Assembly (NCBI RefSeq): GCF_020829625.1
Contig: NZ_JAIVFX010000001.1
Location: forward strand, 496,001 to 560,000
DNA length: 64,000 bases
Origin: Nostoc sp. XA010
Lineage (GTDB): Bacteria > Cyanobacteriota > Cyanobacteriia > Cyanobacteriales > Nostocaceae
Direction: 5' to 3'
The translations under genes and the position numbers were made by a program. This document shows positions 44,594 to 53,718 of this stretch, in pieces. The notes under the pieces are model-generated. The model was not told the DNA's origin. It saw only the letters and a program-made list of their open reading frames with translations, and did no database searches. Positions within the stretch are counted from its first letter, which is position 1; every line of letters begins with the position of its first letter.

Positions 44594-45808
44594 ATGCAAC
44601 AAAAATTACAGCCTATAGTTAAAAACTTAGTGCTGATTGGTGGCGGTCACAGCCATGCAATTGCCCTGAAAATGTTTGGGAGAAAGCCTTTACCTGGTGT
44701 CCGTTTAACGTTGATTACCGCAGCCAAAAATACAGCCTATTCTGGAATGTTACCAGGACATATTGCCGGATTTTATAGCCATGATGAATGTCATATTGAC
44801 TTGCGACCTTTAGCGAACTTTGCTCAAGCACATCTGTATATTGACAGAGTAGTTGCCCTAGACTTGGAAAATCACAAAGTTCTTTGTGCTAATGGACTTG
44901 TGGTAGATTTTGATGTGCTGTCTATTGATATTGGCAGCACTCCAGCCACAGTGTCTGTATCAGGTGCAGCAGAATATGCGATCGCAGCTAAACCAGTATC
45001 GCAGCTATTGGAACATTGGTATGAACTAATTGAAGCTGTAGGTAAAAATCCTCAAGAACCAATTAGCATTGCGATCGTGGGTGGTGGCGCTGGCGGTGTA
45101 GAATTGGCGCTGTCCATGCAATCTCATTTACATCGCATTTTACGTCAAACTCAACAACCAATTCAAAATCTTGAAGTTCATTTATTCCAGCGTGGCACGG
45201 AACTGATGCCCAATTACCATTCATCAGTGCGCCATCAAATTCAGCAAATTTTAACTGCACGAGGTATTAAGCTACATCTTGGGGAAACTGTGTGTAAACT
45301 TGCACCTACAATCTACAAGGAAGCTAAAGAAATATTTGAGATAAAATGCGAATCTGGTTTGGTAGTGGAGTGTAATAAAATTTTCTGGGTAACACAAGCA
45401 TCCGCACCCGAATGGTTAAAAAGCGCTGGACTAGGAACTGATGAGCAAGGTTTTATTTTGGTAGAAGATACCTTGCAATCTCAAACGCACCCGCAAGTAT
45501 TTGCTGCTGGTGATATTGCCACAATGGTAAATCATCCGCGTCCGAAAGCTGGGGTATTTGCTGTTAGGCAAGGTAAACCTTTATTTGAGAATTTACAGCG
45601 AATTTTATTAAATAAGCCGCTCAAACCCTATAGACCACAAAAACAATATTTGAGTTTAATTGGTACAGGAGACGAACGAGCAATCGCAACCAGGGGCGCT
45701 TTTACTTTACCACCTCACAAACTATTGTGGCATTACAAAAATTGGATTGACTGCCGTTTCATGGAACGCTTTCGTAACCTCCCAAGTAGCAAGAGTAAAG
45801 TGTGTTAG
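44594..45808 (+). CDS. FAD/NAD(P)-dependent oxidoreductase (SelD-associated type, without SelD)
   Basis: About 404 aa, from ATG 44594 (MQQKLQPIVKNLV); a TTG six codons upstream is less likely. The FAD motif is LVLIGGGHSHAIAL and the NAD(P) motif AIVGGGAGGVELAL, with a C-terminal FAD contact AAGDIATM. This is the NDH-2-like family that, in many cyanobacteria, is fused to the N-terminus of selenide, water dikinase (SelD). Here the protein ends at the fusion joint (FMERFRNLPSSKSKVC) and no SelD sequence follows; a dispersed hairpin repeat lies 25 bases on. It may act alone in quinone or thiol redox. Confidence 0.88.
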   Translation: MQQKLQPIVKNLVLIGGGHSHAIALKMFGRKPLPGVRLTLITAAKNTAYSGMLPGHIAGFYSHDECHIDLRPLANFAQAHLYIDRVVALDLENHKVLCANGLVVDFDVLSIDIGSTPATVSVSGAAEYAIAAKPVSQLLEHWYELIEAVGKNPQEPISIAIVGGGAGGVELALSMQSHLHRILRQTQQPIQNLEVHLFQRGTELMPNYHSSVRHQIQQILTARGIKLHLGETVCKLAPTIYKEAKEIFEIKCESGLVVECNKIFWVTQASAPEWLKSAGLGTDEQGFILVEDTLQSQTHPQVFAAGDIATMVNHPRPKAGVFAVRQGKPLFENLQRILLNKPLKPYRPQKQYLSLIGTGDERAIATRGAFTLPPHKLLWHYKNWIDCRFMERFRNLPSSKSKVC

Positions 45809-45830
45809 CGCAGTGTACCTGAGTAAAAAA

Positions 45831-45906
45831 AGGTCTTACTACGCAAAAACGCCCCTCTCCGGCTCGGAAAGGGACAGACTTTAACGACAGTTCAAGGCAG
45901 GAAGAG
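45831..45906. repeat. Dispersed nested-hairpin repeat, copy 3
   Basis: Same orientation as copy 1. The central stem is CCCCTCTCCG/CGGAAAGGG with flanking TCTTACTACGCAAAAA and CAGGAAGAGG. More diverged than copies 1 and 2. It begins about 25 bases after the stop of the SelD-less oxidoreductase gene. Confidence 0.7.
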
Positions 45907-45924
45907 GTTGTCAAACTCGCTGTT

Positions 45925-46410
45925 TCAGCAAGTAGACACAGCTACTTTCGCGTGTTTGTTAACGTAGTCCATAAATAATTGCTTCAGCCGGGGACTAACA
46001 CCAGCGTGTTCAAAGAATCCAAAACCCAAATTTTTAGCTTTTGCCAAAGTTTCTTCTGCCGTTAATCCTTCCTGGATAGCGATACTTAAGAGGGCAATTC
46101 CAGTCGATCGCATCCCTGCTGCACAATGTACCACTGCTGGTTTAGGAATTTCTTCGAGTGTTGTAAGAATTTTAGTAATAGCCTCTTCATTTAAATTTTT
46201 TAAATCCACCTTGAGTGGAACATTCGTATAATGCAGCCCCAATGCTTCCGCTACTTTTTGCTCATCCTTAGAAAATCCTAGCTCATCTGGCGATCGCAGA
46301 TTTAGAACGGACTTAAAACCTTCTTGGATAGCTTGCTCAAGCTGTTTTGGTATAACTTGTCCTGTTGTTGTCAAGTTTTCGTTAATCTGTATGGCGTTGA
46401 TCACATTCAC
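45925..46410 (-). CDS. DSP-type phosphatase, BLH/DUF442 family
   Basis: A 161-aa protein of the beta-lactamase-hydrolase-like phosphatase family. The catalytic loop VVHCAAGMRS gives Cys96 and Arg101, a C-X4-R form seen in this family in place of the usual C-X5-R. The general acid may come from the PDELGFSKDE region. Members are linked to sulfide or persulfide metabolism. It is soluble and convergent with the upstream flavoprotein gene. Confidence 0.88.
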   Translation of the reverse strand: MNVINAIQINENLTTTGQVIPKQLEQAIQEGFKSVLNLRSPDELGFSKDEQKVAEALGLHYTNVPLKVDLKNLNEEAITKILTTLEEIPKPAVVHCAAGMRSTGIALLSIAIQEGLTAEETLAKAKNLGFGFFEHAGVSPRLKQLFMDYVNKHAKVAVSTC

Positions 46411-46826
46411 TCCTTTTCAATTACTAATGGCTTCCAGCTTGTTAAATAGTCTAATCAGCAAGCTTTAAGAAGATATTCAAATAAGCACCTCAAAATTAGC
46501 CAAATATCAAAAGATATTGCTTGATTACTTCAAAATACAGATTTTGAAGCTGGTTATTTTATTGCTTTATCTATAATATACGGTTTGTCGATAGGGTTAA
46601 TGGTGTTTAAAACTTATTATAGGTTTTGCGTATAAAATTACCGTAGCTTATAGTTTAGGAGTTGTCATCGATTGAATTACAGAGTGCAGTCAGCAGTTAT
46701 CCCCAAACTTACAAGCTATGTGCAGCGTCGTGTAGAGAAGTGTGGGCTATACCTACGCAACTAAAATTTCTCATAATATACTAAAAAGTAAAACAGGCAT
46801 GTAATCTGAATACCAGCCCTGAACCT
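46411..46826. other. Intergenic region between divergent genes
   Basis: About 415 bases, AT-rich, with promoters of the phosphatase (minus) and acetyltransferase (plus) expected inside. No supported coding or repeat element was recognised. Confidence 0.4.
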
Positions 46827-47324
46827 ATGAGCGCTAACGAAATATCTCTTCGGCCTGCCCAAGAAACAGATGCGTGGGTGCTGAGTGCAATTCATATTGC
46901 TGCCATCAAAGCTCTACCTGCAACTTTCTACACCCGAAAAGAACTTTTAGCTTGGCGTAATAACCGTGACAAACCTGATGGTTCAAATATCTTGAAGAGT
47001 ATGAAAGCGGAAACTTTCTGGGTTGCGATCCAGGGAGATGTTGTAATAGGTTTTGCTAGTTTTATTGTTGATGAACTTATCGGACTGTATGTTCATCCTA
47101 AATATCAAGGTAAAGGGATCGGGCGTGCTTTAGTCCAACATTTTTGCAATGAAGCAACTAATCAAGGTATAAATAAGGTAATTACAACTGCTAGCCTTTA
47201 TGCCGAAGGCTTTTATTTACGGCTGGGATTTACTGCCATCCAAAGAGCGCCTCATTATTTAAGAAGTGGAATAGTTGTCCCAGTTACTAAAATGAGTAAA
47301 GTATTAGCTATTGCACCAAAATAA
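46827..47324 (+). CDS. GNAT-family N-acetyltransferase
   Basis: A 165-aa acetyltransferase. It has strands VAIQGDVVIGFASF and LIGLYVHPKYQGKGIGRALVQHF, the latter containing the acetyl-CoA motif QGKGIG, then ASLYAEGFYLRLGF. This subgroup acts on amino groups of small molecules or proteins; the acceptor is unknown. The TetR regulator starts 124 bases downstream on the same strand, so the two may be linked. Confidence 0.85.
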   Translation: MSANEISLRPAQETDAWVLSAIHIAAIKALPATFYTRKELLAWRNNRDKPDGSNILKSMKAETFWVAIQGDVVIGFASFIVDELIGLYVHPKYQGKGIGRALVQHFCNEATNQGINKVITTASLYAEGFYLRLGFTAIQRAPHYLRSGIVVPVTKMSKVLAIAPK

Positions 47325-47448
47325 ATTTGATCCGATATAAGAAGATTTTCAATAACTTTAAAAATGCTGGTATCAAGATTATTTTTATTCAAATTGCGAC
47401 AGCTTTTTCCACATAACATATTATGGAAGTAAGTACTTGCTAGCATAA

Positions 47449-48090
47449 ATGAATAAAACCATCCGGTCATCAGCTCTCACCCGTACACGTTTGATAGAAG
47501 CCGCCTCGCAGGTATTTGCTAGTTTAGGTGTTCAAGGAGCAACTACCCGTGAAATAGCTCGTGTTGCTGGTGTGAATGAGGTGACTTTATTTCGCCATTT
47601 TGCTAGCAAAGAACAACTTTTAGGAGCAGTTATCAAAAATGCTTTGGCACTCCAGACAGAAGCCCTTGCACACCCCCAAGCGTGGACGCAGGATTTAAAA
47701 ATTGATTTAATACAGTATGCCCATCTTTACAATACTATGCTGGAGGCACAGGAAGACTTAATTCGTACCTTCATTGGAGAAGCGAAACGTCATCCTGAGG
47801 CAGCAAAACAAGTCATTCAAGAAGCTGGCAAGCCCTTGGGGGAAAAACTGGTAGCTTACCTGCAATCGAGTCAGAAACTAGGCACTGTTAGAGCAGATAT
47901 TGATCTATTCCCAGCAGTTGATATGTTTAAAGGAATGCTATTAGCTGGAATGCTATGTCGTAGTGCAAATTTCAATCAAGGCAGCTATAGCTGTGAGGAT
48001 TACATCGAAACCTGCGTAGATATTTTTGTAGGCGGTATCATTGCCACTCCCTTCTTAGTGGTCAATACGGCTGTAAGCCATGATTTTTGA
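47449..48090 (+). CDS. TetR/AcrR-family transcriptional regulator
   Basis: A 213-aa repressor. The N-terminal HTH (residues about 10-56) reads TRTRLIEAASQVFASLGVQG, then ATTREIARVAGVNEVTLFRHF with FASKEQL, exactly the TetR pattern. The C-terminal ligand and dimer domain is helical. It is convergent with the SDR gene and preceded by a GNAT gene; either neighbour could be its target, but no operator was identified. Confidence 0.9.
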   Translation: MNKTIRSSALTRTRLIEAASQVFASLGVQGATTREIARVAGVNEVTLFRHFASKEQLLGAVIKNALALQTEALAHPQAWTQDLKIDLIQYAHLYNTMLEAQEDLIRTFIGEAKRHPEAAKQVIQEAGKPLGEKLVAYLQSSQKLGTVRADIDLFPAVDMFKGMLLAGMLCRSANFNQGSYSCEDYIETCVDIFVGGIIATPFLVVNTAVSHDF

Positions 48091-48282
48091 AGGTAACTTA
48101 TTTCTGCGTGACTCTTTACCAAAACTACTCAAGAGGCAACAGTTTTAGCGATCGCGGCTGAATACAATTTATATTCAATCGATATTAATATTAATTAAAA
48201 TTTAACAACCTATTTACAAAAAAGATAAAGTGTTTCAGGTGCAATTTTAAGAGTACGCTAACGCAGGTAAAAATTATCTTAT

Positions 48283-49032
48283 TTAGTGTTCTTGTCCCGT
48301 TGGTCGAATGAGGATTTCATTGACATTAACGCGTGGTGGTTGGGTAACGGCGTAAATGATCGCAGCAGCAACGTCTTCGCTTTGGAGAGGTGTAATTGCC
48401 TTGCGTCGTTCTTCGATCCGTTGTTTGGCAACAGGATCAGTTATGTGGCTGTCAATTTCCGTATCCACCAAACCTGGTTCGATGATGGTGACACGGATGT
48501 TGTCTTTGTGGACTTCTTGGCGCAATGCTTCTGAGAGGGCATTGACACCCCATTTGGTAGCATTATAAACACCAACGCCCGCCCGCGCTGTCCGGCCAGC
48601 CACTGAGGAGATATTGACTATATGCCCGGATTTTTGCGCTTTAAATAGAGGCAAAACAGCATGAGTAGCATATAGCAGTCCTAGTACGTTGAGGTCAAAC
48701 GATCGCCGCCAGTCAGAGCTATTTCCTGCTTCAATGGTTCCTAGTAAGGCAATCCCTGCATTATTTACAAGAATATCAACCCTTCCCAATTCTGCATTTG
48801 CCTTTGCCACCAAGTTATTTACCTGGGTTTCGTCAGTTACATCAGTTACAATGGGCAATGCCTTGCCACCACTAGCTTCGATACGTTGTGTTAATGCTTG
48901 AATGCGATCGCCACGCCTAGCAGCCAGCACTACTGTTGCTCCAACTGAAGCCAAAGCGATCGCAGTTGCTTCTCCAATTCCTGCTGAAGCCCCAGTGATA
49001 ATTGCTACTTTTTCATCTAATTTCCCTGTCAT
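48283..49032 (-). CDS. Short-chain dehydrogenase/reductase (classical SDR, YdfG-like)
   Basis: A 249-aa NAD(P)(H)-dependent oxidoreductase. The cofactor motif is TGASAGIG (13-20), NNAG at 90-93, and the catalytic triad Ser143, Tyr156 and Lys160 (ISSVAGRTARAGVGVYNATK). R39-R40 after the second beta strand suggests NADP preference. Substrate cannot be told; close relatives reduce 3-hydroxy acids or keto compounds. Cytosolic. Confidence 0.93.
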   Translation of the reverse strand: MTGKLDEKVAIITGASAGIGEATAIALASVGATVVLAARRGDRIQALTQRIEASGGKALPIVTDVTDETQVNNLVAKANAELGRVDILVNNAGIALLGTIEAGNSSDWRRSFDLNVLGLLYATHAVLPLFKAQKSGHIVNISSVAGRTARAGVGVYNATKWGVNALSEALRQEVHKDNIRVTIIEPGLVDTEIDSHITDPVAKQRIEERRKAITPLQSEDVAAAIIYAVTQPPRVNVNEILIRPTGQEH

Positions 49033-49402
49033 TTATCTAACTCCTTAGTAATTGATAGTATTAGGTATGAATTATTCCTCCTCTGCTCCCCCTGCCTTTT
49101 AGCCAGGTGCTATTCTTACTACTTGCTCAGGGCGATCGCAGCAAATGCTTTATTGATCAAAAATGTTCTAGATGAATTGAAAAATTCAGAGGCATCGATT
49201 TCTCAATCGGTAAGGCTGGCTTTTCTACTTGTCATATATTTGGTAGAGTACCTAGATACTCTTAACTCCAGACTCGTTCAACTACATTAACAATAATGTT
49301 GAATAATATACGGTAATTAGATAGATTTGTTGTATTGATACTAGTTAGCAAACTATCATAGACAACTCCAAGAAGCAAGCTCTAGAGGTTTTCGTATAAG
49401 CA
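49033..49402. other. Intergenic region upstream of SDR and membrane protein genes
   Basis: 370 bases between divergent genes. It holds a HIP1-like site near 49130 and both promoters are expected here. No supported coding frame or repeat. Confidence 0.4.
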
Positions 49403-49852
49403 ATGGCTCAAAAAGTTGCCTTATCTCGATTTGCATTAGCATTTATTGCAGGCTTTGTGTCTGTTTTGCTATTTCACCAAGGTGTATTGGCGCTGCTACA
49501 TGCAGTGAATTTCGCACCTCGCGCCCCCTATGCAACTGCACCGACACAACCATTAGGAATCCCGCAAATTTGGTCAAGCGCATTCTGGGGAGGGATTTGG
49601 GGACTGATTTGGGTAGCCATCGCGCCTCGTTTTCGGCATGATAAAAGCTACTGGTTAGCTGCATTGGTATTTGGTGCAATTGTCCCGACACTAGTGGCTT
49701 GGTTTGTGGTCGCACCACTCAAGGGTCAGCCCATTGCTGGAGGCTGGAAACTTGCAGGAATAGTGACAGGTTTATTGGTTAATGGTGCTTGGGGTATTGG
49801 AACTGCGGGGTTGCTGAGATTATTTTCTAGAGAGAAGTTGTTTAACAGCTAG
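49403..49852 (+). CDS. Hypothetical four-helix membrane protein
   Basis: A 149-aa protein with four hydrophobic helices (approximately 9-31, 55-75, 84-104 and 116-140) and small polar loops rich in Gly and Pro. It has no recognised domain. The IWSSAFWGGIWGLIWVAIAP stretch has a repeated WG pattern that may line a packed helix face. Neighbours give no function. Confidence 0.65.
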   Translation: MAQKVALSRFALAFIAGFVSVLLFHQGVLALLHAVNFAPRAPYATAPTQPLGIPQIWSSAFWGGIWGLIWVAIAPRFRHDKSYWLAALVFGAIVPTLVAWFVVAPLKGQPIAGGWKLAGIVTGLLVNGAWGIGTAGLLRLFSREKLFNS

Positions 49853-49918
49853 ACTTATTAGGGAGTTTTACCAGTTTTTCAAGAGACTTGCCAAACAAAT
49901 GGCGAGCCTCTAAAGTTA

Positions 49919-50341
49919 TTACCCAGAAGTTCCTGGCTCAATCCGCGCTCCAAGCTGAAGAACTCGTCCAAGATCATCAGCGTTACGCCAGGTTTCAATT
50001 ATTTTCCCGTCAACAATCCAATGAATGAAGATAGCCGTGAAGGTTTGCTCTCGGCCATAACTAGGTATTCCAAAGAAACTTTCCTGAAGGCAGGTATTAG
50101 TTGCACGCACCACTACTTTGTCACCTTCAGCAATTACATCTTCAATTGTCCATTTCTGCTGGATAACCCCAAATGAACCAAAAAGTTTACGTACCCCATC
50201 TGGCCCCGGAGGAAGCCCAGGTAAACCACCGTGCATTCTCCAAGTTGGGGCAGTCATCTCGCAGATATCTTCAATCCGATGCTCGCTAATGAGTTCTATC
50301 CACCGCCGAGCAATTATTTTGTTGTCTTCAATGCCAGACAT
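49919..50341 (-). CDS. SnoaL-like/NTF2-fold protein (ester cyclase family)
   Basis: A 140-aa small alpha+beta protein. It has the cone-shaped NTF2-like features: IARRWIELISEHRIEDICEM helix, FGVIQQKWTIEDVIAEGDKVVVRA strands and IFIHWIVDGKIIETWRNAD. These match the SnoaL-like polyketide cyclase or ester cyclase family. In isolation the role is unknown; such proteins also bind small hydrophobic ligands or isomerise them. No polyketide gene is nearby. Confidence 0.8.
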   Translation of the reverse strand: MSGIEDNKIIARRWIELISEHRIEDICEMTAPTWRMHGGLPGLPPGPDGVRKLFGSFGVIQQKWTIEDVIAEGDKVVVRATNTCLQESFFGIPSYGREQTFTAIFIHWIVDGKIIETWRNADDLGRVLQLGARIEPGTSG

Positions 50342-50589
50342 TGCTACTCCTTTTCTACTTAAATTAAAAATAGTATTTATTTATCATTTATTAACTGTCA
50401 GCTAAGTATTTTAATCGAATGCCCAAGGGTACAAGGAGTTTTTAGGAGAAACGATAGCACAGCAAGGATTTTACTAATGCAAACAAACAACTGGTAATTT
50501 TAACATCATGCAAACTATACCAATCTTAAATGATTCCTGAAAATTGATATAAAATTTTATTTACTATATTTACTAAAATAGTATAATGT

Positions 50590-51537
50590 ATGCCTAAAAT
50601 TACTGTTTGCGTTCCTACTTTTAATCGTGTTCATCTGCTTCCTTATGCCATTGACAGTGTACTCAATCAGTCTGAGCAAGACTTTGAGCTAATTGTTTGT
50701 GATGACGGGTCTAGCGATCGCACACCCGAATTAATGTCACACTATACAGATCACCGGATTAAATATATCCGTCATCTGCAAAATATTGGTAAAAGCAATA
50801 ATATGCGCTCTGGCTTTGATGCAGCCAATGGTGAATATTTTATTAAATTTGATGATGATGATCGACTAACACCTGATTTTCTTGCAAGTACCGCAGCTAT
50901 TCTTACTCAAGACTCTAGCATTGATTTTGTTGGTACAGACCATTGGATAATTGATATTGATAATGTGCGGGATGAGGTAAAAACTCAAGAAAATTCTCAT
51001 CGCTGGGGTAGAAAGACTTTACCAGCAGGTGTGGTAGATAATTTATTGGAAGTAGTATTTATTCAGCAAAGCTTTCAAGTTGGGGCGACATTATTTCGCC
51101 GTAAAACATTGCAAGAATTAGGATATATGCAGCCAAATCTGCAAAATTGTGAGGATAATGATTTATTTGTGCGTCTGGCTTTGGCTGGGAAAAAAGGTTA
51201 TTACTTACCAGAATTATTGATGGAATATCGCTCTCATGCAGAGCAGCAAGGTATTAATCGAGCCATTCCTTATTTATATGATAAAATGCGGTATTTAGAA
51301 AGTTATAAATTTGAGTCTGAGAAAATAGAGACAATCAGGAAAAATCGTCTAACTGAAACACAATTATTATTAGGTTTGCGTTTAATTGAAAAGGGTGAAA
51401 CGCAAAAAGGCAGAGAGCTAGTTTTAGCGGGACAGTCTTTTTCAACTGCTAAAGCTTGGACTGGTTTAGGATTATCATTGTTACCAGTTAGGTTGCGAGG
51501 TAAGGCGTTTAATGCACTGCGACAGGTACGGGGTTAA
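50590..51537 (+). CDS. Family 2 glycosyltransferase
   Basis: A 315-aa GT-A enzyme. It begins PKITVCVPTFNRVHLLPYAI; the nucleotide-sugar region has VCDDGSSDRTPEL, and the metal-binding DXD equivalent is FDDDDR. ENCEDNDLFVRLAL-like text (NCEDNDLFVRLAL) holds the ED catalytic region, followed by EYRSHAEQQG. It probably adds a sugar to a surface polysaccharide or glycolipid. It lies alone, so acceptor and donor are unknown. Confidence 0.9.
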   Translation: MPKITVCVPTFNRVHLLPYAIDSVLNQSEQDFELIVCDDGSSDRTPELMSHYTDHRIKYIRHLQNIGKSNNMRSGFDAANGEYFIKFDDDDRLTPDFLASTAAILTQDSSIDFVGTDHWIIDIDNVRDEVKTQENSHRWGRKTLPAGVVDNLLEVVFIQQSFQVGATLFRRKTLQELGYMQPNLQNCEDNDLFVRLALAGKKGYYLPELLMEYRSHAEQQGINRAIPYLYDKMRYLESYKFESEKIETIRKNRLTETQLLLGLRLIEKGETQKGRELVLAGQSFSTAKAWTGLGLSLLPVRLRGKAFNALRQVRG

Positions 51538-51622
51538 GGTATGAGAATGCGTTGGTGCAGAAGCATGAATTAAATTATGTAGTGTAAAACTCTGCATTAA
51601 TGTACTTTACTAATTTCTTTAG

Positions 51623-52354
51623 TCAATTATTTTCTGACCACCGATCAACTATTTCGAGCATTTTTTCAATACTTATGGCTTTAACCATCCCTTTACCACG
51701 CGGTATTTTAACCCTTTCTACTACATCATTCAATGATTGAAATTGTTTCTTATTGCGCTCATTTTCTACTATTTCTGCTATCTGAGAAGCTTTTTTTTGA
51801 TTAAAACCAGCATTTTGTAATTTTGAGACAATTTTAACTTGACTAAGTGTTTTAAAAACTTCTATTGGTTCAGTCTTATCAGCCATCTGCTTTTTAAGCT
51901 CTTTAATTTCATTTTCTAACTTTGCATTAGTAGTTGCTTGCTCTAATATTTGATTCGTTATCTTTTCAAAACGTGATTCCAAATTTATTAAAAATTGTTC
52001 TATATCTTTTGATTGTAAAGATGTTTTTACTGAAGAATCAGCTTTTTGTTGTCTAAATAATTGAACTTGCTTTGTTAAAATCTCCTCATTTTCAGACTCA
52101 ATAATAAATGCTCCAATCATTTCGCCCTTATGAGGCTCTATCTCTCTAGCCCTAGCAGCAGCATGATATTCAAAGTGTCCATCAACTACCTCAAAGGAAT
52201 TGATACTTGAGCGACGAATAACTATAGGGTTAATAACTCCTGCCGCTTCTAAAATAAGATTTGCTGCCTGTTCTAGTTCATCATCTCCAAAACTTGAACG
52301 AGGTACAGTAGAAGTAATTTTCTTGATAGCAACAAGTGATGTAGATAATTTCAT
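51623..52354 (-). CDS. ParB-like protein, partner of the nuclease-like/ParA fusion
   Basis: A 243-aa protein. Residues 1-75 are ParB N-terminal-like (PRSSFGDDELEQAANLILEA, then GVINPIVIRRSS and VDGHFEYHAAARAREI), equivalent to the ParB/Srx CTP or DNA-binding fold. A coiled coil follows (about 105-160, KLENEIKELKKQMADK), then a helical tail with ASQIAEIVENERNKKQFQSLNDVVERVKIPRGKG-like content that resembles a helix-hairpin-helix (written here in parts: ASQIAEIVEN, LNDVVERVKI). It lacks the typical central HTH of chromosomal ParB. Its ATG overlaps the stop of the ParA-fusion gene by one base. Confidence 0.75.
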   Translation of the reverse strand: MKLSTSLVAIKKITSTVPRSSFGDDELEQAANLILEAAGVINPIVIRRSSINSFEVVDGHFEYHAAARAREIEPHKGEMIGAFIIESENEEILTKQVQLFRQQKADSSVKTSLQSKDIEQFLINLESRFEKITNQILEQATTNAKLENEIKELKKQMADKTEPIEVFKTLSQVKIVSKLQNAGFNQKKASQIAEIVENERNKKQFQSLNDVVERVKIPRGKGMVKAISIEKMLEIVDRWSENN

Positions 52355-53718
52355 TAATTCAACCCTATTTTTTGTAAAACTTCTATTGCTAATAATTCAA
52401 ATTCTTGTGCAGCAGTTGAATCTGGCTTAAAATCAAGTACAGAAATAGGATCAGCCACCTCCATATCTCCTATAATAAGAAACCTCTCAGCACATTTTGC
52501 CAGGTCATCTCTATCATAAATTACCGTATTCATCATCTCAAAATCATACCGTTTTGGAATAGCTTCGAGTCGTTTGGGTAAAGTATGTTTAACAAACTGG
52601 TTATTAGTAGATATTTTGCAAGCTAATACACCTAGAATTTCAATTTGAGGCTTTCTTATTTGTTTTCTAAATCCATTTATCTTTTTGAGAAATTCCCTAA
52701 CGTTTATTAGTCCTTGATTAGCGAATGGTTTGAGATCAGAAGGAATAATAAGATAGTCAGCAGTAATTAGAGCAATTCTAGCGTACAGATTTAATGAAGG
52801 AGGAGTATCAATTAATACTACATCATATTCTTCTGCCACTGCATCTAGTTTTTGAGCAAGCATCATTTTACTATCTTCTTGCTGAATTAACTCATTTTCA
52901 TAATTCATCAAACTAATATGAGAAGGAACAACGCTAATTTCTGGATTTGTGAATTGGGATTTTCTGGCGACTTCATTTATAGGAAAAAAATCTTCTGATT
53001 GCAAAATATGACGGATATTAGAATCTTTGATATCATCAAACTCTTCATCATCAAATTTGACTAAACCAGTAGCAAATGTAGTGTTGGCTTGACTATCTAA
53101 ATCAATAACTAGAACTCGTTTCCCCTTCTTTCTAATAGCAGCAGCTAGATTAACTACAGTTGTTGTCTTACCAACGCCACCTTTATTATGGTAAACCGCG
53201 ATTGTTTTCATTGAATGTTCCCTTTTCGTTTCAAATTTGGAATTATTTTCAGTTATTTGGACTTCTGGCTTATCTACTAGCTGTCCTTCTTTGAGACTCT
53301 CTCTACCAATTAAGCTTTTAATTTTATCTAACTGTATCTCAACTTCCTTTCCAGAACATTGAAATAATAGCTGAATATCAGTCTGTAATTTTTGATAAAT
53401 TCTAATTTCTTTGCCATTAGTCAACAATCCATACCTGACATTCAAGCTGGTTAAATAATGCCTGAGTCGAGGGACATGATGATTTAAGTTTTGCTTGGGA
53501 TGCTTTGCCTCCATGACGACACTCAACGGCGAATTGACATCTAAGACAAAGGGAATCACTTGTGCGGCAAATGCTAAAAAATCTAAGCGGATACTACCAA
53601 CGGCAACCTCTTGATGCCAGGTGTCAGGAGTATAACCTAGCTGCGGTAGCAAATATTGCACTATGAGTTTGCTTTCAACTTCGCTTTCGTTACGGCACAG
53701 CTCAGGATTAAAAGGCAA
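52354..53718 (-). CDS. PD-(D/E)XK nuclease-like (HsdR_N) domain fused to ParA ATPase
   Basis: A 454-aa fusion. Residues 1-110 match the N-terminal HsdR type I restriction domain: E15 in the first helix, D46 (SIRLDFLAF) and E70-x-K72 (VVMEAKHPKQN), a complete PD-(D/E)XK set. Residues 170-454 are a ParA/MinD ATPase with deviant Walker A (KGGVGKTT, signature K179), DSQANTT and LIDTPPSL. The joint 111-169 is variable. An internal ATG (M170) with AAGGGA 7 bases upstream could make ParA alone. A ParB-like gene follows. Combination suggests partition or nuclease-linked defence; unproven. Confidence 0.8.
   Translation of the reverse strand: MPFNPELCRNESEVESKLIVQYLLPQLGYTPDTWHQEVAVGSIRLDFLAFAAQVIPFVLDVNSPLSVVMEAKHPKQNLNHHVPRLRHYLTSLNVRYGLLTNGKEIRIYQKLQTDIQLLFQCSGKEVEIQLDKIKSLIGRESLKEGQLVDKPEVQITENNSKFETKREHSMKTIAVYHNKGGVGKTTTVVNLAAAIRKKGKRVLVIDLDSQANTTFATGLVKFDDEEFDDIKDSNIRHILQSEDFFPINEVARKSQFTNPEISVVPSHISLMNYENELIQQEDSKMMLAQKLDAVAEEYDVVLIDTPPSLNLYARIALITADYLIIPSDLKPFANQGLINVREFLKKINGFRKQIRKPQIEILGVLACKISTNNQFVKHTLPKRLEAIPKRYDFEMMNTVIYDRDDLAKCAERFLIIGDMEVADPISVLDFKPDSTAAQEFELLAIEVLQKIGLN
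53211..53224 (-). promoter_or_regulatory. Internal ribosome-binding site and ATG before the ParA domain
   Basis: On the minus strand, AAGGGA (53224-53219) lies seven bases before ATG 53211-53209, which begins MKTIAVYHNKGGVGKTT, the normal start of a stand-alone ParA. It could give a second, shorter product (285 aa) beside the full fusion. Confidence 0.45.
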
